From JABDMH01 sp965223165 (lineage in GTDB: Bacteria > Bacteroidota > Bacteroidia > Chitinophagales > Saprospiraceae): a stretch of 64,000 nucleotides of DNA. A model generated the notes under the pieces. That model had not been told where the DNA came from. It worked only from the letters and a program-made list of their open reading frames with translations, and searched no databases. Location of the stretch: NCBI GenBank assembly GCA_965223165.1, contig CBDCVQ010000009.1, positions 62,001 through 126,000 of the forward strand, given 5' to 3'. Position numbers and translations under genes: made by a program. Position 1 is the first letter of the stretch. Each line of letters starts with the position of its first letter. Below, piece by piece: positions 60,738-64,000 of the stretch.

Positions 60738-62144
60738 CTAACTCCACAGTCGGTCCCAAGCCCGAATCTTGTTCCACTCCGGTGTAGGGGCAAAGAGCTT
60801 TTCGCCATCAATGAGATATTTTTCAACCACCTCTTCGTTGAGTTCTACTCCGAGTCCAGGTGTCTCTGGCACCGTGACGTAGCCATCTTCGACGATGGGC
60901 TTGTCAATGCCCGTGACCAGGTTCTCCCAATCGGGTTTGTCGACCGCGTGATGCTCCAGCCACATGAAGTTTTCGGTAGCGGCAGCACTATGCACACATC
61001 CCAGGAAGGAGACGGGGCCCGCCGCGTGGTGATGCATAAAGCCAATGCCGTGCTTGGTGGCAAAGTCTCCGATACGCTTGGTCTCCAGGATGCCCCCCGC
61101 CGTATTTGGATCGGGATGCACGATATCGACCGCTCGCTTGGTAATCAGCTCCTCAAATCCACCTTCTAAGCGATAGATATCCTCGCCGGTTTGGGTCGGA
61201 GTGGTACTCGACTGGGTGATCTCGCGCCACTGATCGGTGTACTGCCAAGGTATGATGTCCTCGATATAGGCCAGATTGTACTTCTCTGTTGCCCGGGCGA
61301 TCTTTATTGCTTCATTGACGCCAAAGTGGCCCCAGTGATCCGTACCCATGGGGATCTCATACCCAATCTTGGATCGCATGACATCCAGAAATTCCATGAG
61401 CCGATCCAGCCCTTTCTCGGTGATTTGAACGCGCGTAAATGGATGCTTTGTCAACCGGTAATCCCGGTACTCGTTTTTCCACGGGGCAAGATCACCACGC
61501 GGATCGTTGACGACAGCACCCTCCATACCCTCGAGGAGACCGATGCCGATATCCATTTTGAGTGCGGTGTACCCCATGTCGATCCGTGCCTGCATGCGCT
61601 CGGCATATTCATGCGGATCTTTCGACACCGTCGTGTCACAGTAGACACGCACCTTGTCGCGATACTTGCCGCCCAGCAGTTGGTAGACGGGTACATTGTA
61701 GGCTTTGCCGGCTAGATCCCAGAGCGCCATCTCAACGCCGGATACCCCACCCCCTTGTCTGCCATGATGTCCAAACTGGCTGATGCGCTTAAATAGACGC
61801 TCTACATTGCAGGGATTTTCGCCCAAAATGCGGCTCTTCAGAAACAGCGCGTATTCTTTGGCAGCACCATCGCGCACATCGCCATGCCCGACGATACCTT
61901 GGTTGGTGTAAATCCGGACAATAGGTGTGCGAAAGACCACCCCCTTGCCAATCTCGGCAATCCGCATATCAGTAATCTTCAGATCGGTCGGACTGGAATT
62001 TCTATTTACTTTCTGGGTGACGTATTCGAGCCGCTCCTCGACCGACACAAACGGAAGCGCGGCCAGGCTCAGACCTCCCAGTCCCGACTTTTGCAGAAAG
62101 GATCTACGATCGGAATTCTTGGCTTGAAGTTTCTTGTTTTCCAT
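60738..62144 (-). CDS. Enolase-superfamily (mandelate racemase/muconate lactonizing-like) enzyme, Tat-exported
   Basis: 468 residues. The N terminus has a twin-arginine signal (DRRSFLQKSGLGGLSLAALP). The domain then matches the MR/MLE group: VRIYTNQGIVGHGD, VSGVEMALWDLAGKAYN, YTALKMDIG, the metal ligands in TDHWGHFG, YIEDIIPW and TGEDIYR, and a terminal HHHAAGPVSF. Tat export of an enolase-superfamily dehydratase is rare but known in Planctomycetes and Bacteroidota, where it accompanies sulfatases in sugar-acid degradation. The neighbouring gene is indeed a sulfatase. Confidence 0.9.
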   Translation of the reverse strand: MENKKLQAKNSDRRSFLQKSGLGGLSLAALPFVSVEERLEYVTQKVNRNSSPTDLKITDMRIAEIGKGVVFRTPIVRIYTNQGIVGHGDVRDGAAKEYALFLKSRILGENPCNVERLFKRISQFGHHGRQGGGVSGVEMALWDLAGKAYNVPVYQLLGGKYRDKVRVYCDTTVSKDPHEYAERMQARIDMGYTALKMDIGIGLLEGMEGAVVNDPRGDLAPWKNEYRDYRLTKHPFTRVQITEKGLDRLMEFLDVMRSKIGYEIPMGTDHWGHFGVNEAIKIARATEKYNLAYIEDIIPWQYTDQWREITQSSTTPTQTGEDIYRLEGGFEELITKRAVDIVHPDPNTAGGILETKRIGDFATKHGIGFMHHHAAGPVSFLGCVHSAAATENFMWLEHHAVDKPDWENLVTGIDKPIVEDGYVTVPETPGLGVELNEEVVEKYLIDGEKLFAPTPEWNKIRAWDRLWS

Positions 62145-62346
62145 GATTTTTGACTATTGCAGCATTATGATTTTGGCAAGACGCCGGATGAAGGCCCTTA
62201 AAATAAGCAAGAGCCTACAGACTTCCAGATCGCCATCGGATTAAACTTCGCTCATGACCGGAGGCCGTACCACAATAGGGCTGATCTACGTACCTTAGGA
62301 AGTGCAACCGTCGCAAGGACGGTGCCTTTCACATCTAATACGTAGC

Positions 62347-63810
62347 ATGCAAGCACACAACCTAATTATGACTCCGAGCCATTGTTGGCTCTTTTTCATC
62401 GCCGTCCTGGCCCTGGCATGTGGCAGCCCTCCTTCATCCAGTTCGGATCAACATGAAGGGCCGCCAAACATCATTTACATCATTGCGGACGACCTTGGCT
62501 ATGGCGATCTCAGCAGCTATGGACAAACCAAGTTTGCCACACCCAATATCGATCGACTAGCTAGGCAGGGGATGAAGTTTACCAGACATTATTCTGGCAG
62601 CACGGTTTGTGCCCCTTCCCGGAGTTGTCTGATGACGGGCCTTCATACGGGCCACACCCAGGTTCGGGGCAACAAGGAGGTCCGACCAGAGGGGCAGGAA
62701 CCCCTCCTCGACGAGGTGGTCACTGTTGCAGAACTGCTACAGGCCGCAGGGTATGCGACGGGGGCCTTTGGCAAATGGGGACTGGGCGCACCCGGCTCAG
62801 AGGGAGATCCGGTCAATCAGGGCTTTGATCGATTCTACGGATACAACTGCCAGAGGCTGGCACACAACTACTACCCCCTGCATCTCTGGGACAATGATCG
62901 CAAAGTGGAGTTGCCCGAAAATGCCGGAGCATCGGAAGGCCTTTACGCGCCCGATCTGATCCAGGAGCAGGCGCTGGACTTCATCGACGAGAACAAGGAT
63001 GGCCCTTTCTTTATGTTTGTCCCAAACGTCATCCCACACGCCGAGCTGAAGGTCCCGGAGAAATATATGGCCATGTACCGGGATAAGTTTTTGCCCGAAA
63101 AGGTCTACGAAGGTTGTGATCCAGGCTGTGCACGGTACAAAGACGGGGGTTATGGCTCTCAGACGGAGTCGCATGCGGCTTTTGCCGGCATGATTCATTT
63201 GCTTGATGAGCAGGTGGGACAAATTCTGGACCGGCTCGAGCAGCTGAATATCGATGATCGGACCATCGTTTTTTTCACCTCCGACAATGGTCCTCACCTG
63301 GAGGGAGGGGCAGACCCGGATTACTTTGACAGCAATGGCCCATTGCGGGGCTACAAACGCGATCTCTATGAAGGGGGCATCAGGGTTCCATTGCTAGCCC
63401 GCTGGCCGGGCAGAGTGCCCGCCGGAGCGGAAGCCAATCACATCTCCGCCTTTTGGGACATGCTTCCCACGTTTCTTGAGATTGCAGAACAACCATCGCC
63501 GGGTACCGAGCTGGATGGCATCTCTTTCCTCCCTACTTTGACGCAGCATCGTACCCAAGACAAGCACGACTACCTCTATTGGGAGTTTCATGAGCGAGGG
63601 CATAAGCAAGCCGTGGTGATGGAGCAGTGGAAAGGGATTCGACTCATTGACCGCGAGGGAGTGGTGGCCCCTACCCTGCTCTATGACCTTTCGCAGGACG
63701 TGGGTGAGGAAAAAAACATCGCAGACGAGCATCCGAACATCGTTCAGCAGATGGAGCAAATCATGGCCGAGGCACGGACTCCGTCGAGCGTCGAAAACTG
63801 GAATTTCTAG
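62347..63810 (+). CDS. Arylsulfatase-type sulfatase (CAPSR)
   Basis: 487 residues from the ATG at 62347; an ATG at 62368 gives a better signal (lipobox LALAC). IADDLGYGD has the metal aspartates; formylglycine motif Cys88-Ala-Pro-Ser-Arg92 followed by SCLMTGLHTGH. GAFGKWGLG and FFTSDNGPHLEGG complete the site. It is divergent from the enolase-superfamily gene, 202 bp away, suggesting they respond together to a sulfated sugar; that is inference. Confidence 0.92.
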   Translation: MQAHNLIMTPSHCWLFFIAVLALACGSPPSSSSDQHEGPPNIIYIIADDLGYGDLSSYGQTKFATPNIDRLARQGMKFTRHYSGSTVCAPSRSCLMTGLHTGHTQVRGNKEVRPEGQEPLLDEVVTVAELLQAAGYATGAFGKWGLGAPGSEGDPVNQGFDRFYGYNCQRLAHNYYPLHLWDNDRKVELPENAGASEGLYAPDLIQEQALDFIDENKDGPFFMFVPNVIPHAELKVPEKYMAMYRDKFLPEKVYEGCDPGCARYKDGGYGSQTESHAAFAGMIHLLDEQVGQILDRLEQLNIDDRTIVFFTSDNGPHLEGGADPDYFDSNGPLRGYKRDLYEGGIRVPLLARWPGRVPAGAEANHISAFWDMLPTFLEIAEQPSPGTELDGISFLPTLTQHRTQDKHDYLYWEFHERGHKQAVVMEQWKGIRLIDREGVVAPTLLYDLSQDVGEEKNIADEHPNIVQQMEQIMAEARTPSSVENWNF

Positions 63811-63940
63811 GTCGAAAGTGCGTCCATCTACGCTTGGCTGCCTAAAATATGGGTTACCCCAAACGTGTTATTTACGAGAGGCATTGTTCACAGCCCTGCC
63901 CCAATTTTGTTAGTTTCAGGCCCACAAATTCCATCTACAG

Positions 63941-64000
63941 ATGAAGAAGCTCGTTGTCGCTGTCGTCCTGCTCGTACTTGCGGGAGCGACCTCCCTGGTG
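63941..64000 (+). CDS. Start of an exported protein (cut by window end)
   Basis: Only 20 codons are inside the window. They encode a typical signal peptide (two Lys after Met, then VVAVVLLVLAGATSL). Nothing can be said about the mature protein. It follows the sulfatase gene by 130 bp on the same strand. Confidence 0.6.
   Translation, partial: MKKLVVAVVLLVLAGATSLV

Overview
The window looks like a chromosome segment of a free-living, aerobic Bacteroidota bacterium, probably of the Saprospiria/Lewinella kind. The evidence is a type IX secretion C-terminal sorting domain (55409-56047), a GLPGLI-family protein (16548-17198), 800-residue double FtsX/MacB-type permeases, paired DUF4097 proteins behind an ECF sigma factor, and several TAnnTTTG promoter boxes lying very close to start codons. 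Most genes are moderately GC-rich. Two stretches are visibly richer in A+T: about 15.3-19.5 kb, and the dGTPase at 59-60.6 kb. No rRNA, convincing tRNA, CRISPR array, transposase or prophage was seen.

Layout. 0-4.4 kb: a patatin-like lipase cut by the left edge, and an FtsX-type permease. 4.4-5.7 kb: a 1.35-kb non-coding repeat island with three repeat families (an 8-bp period, a 102-bp period with three hairpins per unit, and an approximately 200-bp unit). 5.7-15.3 kb: lspA, then a co-directional cluster of exported proteins (S10 peptidase, FAD dehydrogenase with its small subunit, DUF3179 protein, glycosidase-like protein, sulfatase), then L-serine dehydratase. 15.3-19.5 kb: an accessory stretch with a symmetric eight-cysteine secreted peptide next to a GLPGLI protein, a TPR-like protein, and a protein joining a possible effector-associated domain to a winged helix. 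19.5-30.8 kb: SRPBCC protein, a PD40/amidohydrolase, a translationally coupled MFS plus ABC exporter operon, a sulfatase and a PVC-type cytochrome c dehydrogenase.

31.3-36.6 kb holds what I consider the most interesting locus: ECF sigma factor, membrane TPR protein, subtilisin-like lipoprotein protease, and a membrane-anchored TPR-CHAT (caspase-like) protein, tightly packed in one direction. 36.5-39 kb: an unusual metallophosphoesterase and a protein with a basic tail. 39-43 kb: zinc-ribbon P-loop protein with an operator-like palindrome, PhoX-type protein, cysteine dioxygenase and a PP2A-like phosphatase. 43-46.3 kb: a second ECF sigma operon (sigma, HEAT anti-sigma-like protein, two DUF4097 proteins) ended by a clear terminator. 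46-58.9 kb: mainly housekeeping and accessory enzymes, including a hydrolase gene broken by a frameshift, a TRIC channel, an AI-2E family permease, a PQQ sugar dehydrogenase, and an amt-glnK pair whose PII protein lacks the usual uridylylation tyrosine. 59-64 kb: an A+T-rich dGTPase with a 50-residue basic protein in front, an enolase-superfamily enzyme with a Tat signal, a third sulfatase, and the first 20 codons of an exported protein.

Taken together, three sulfatases, a glycosidase-like protein, FAD and PQQ dehydrogenases, c-type cytochromes and a Tat-exported enolase-superfamily enzyme suggest an organism that degrades sulfated glycans outside the cytoplasm and passes electrons to cytochromes. 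All family assignments were made by eye from motifs. No search or structure prediction was run.
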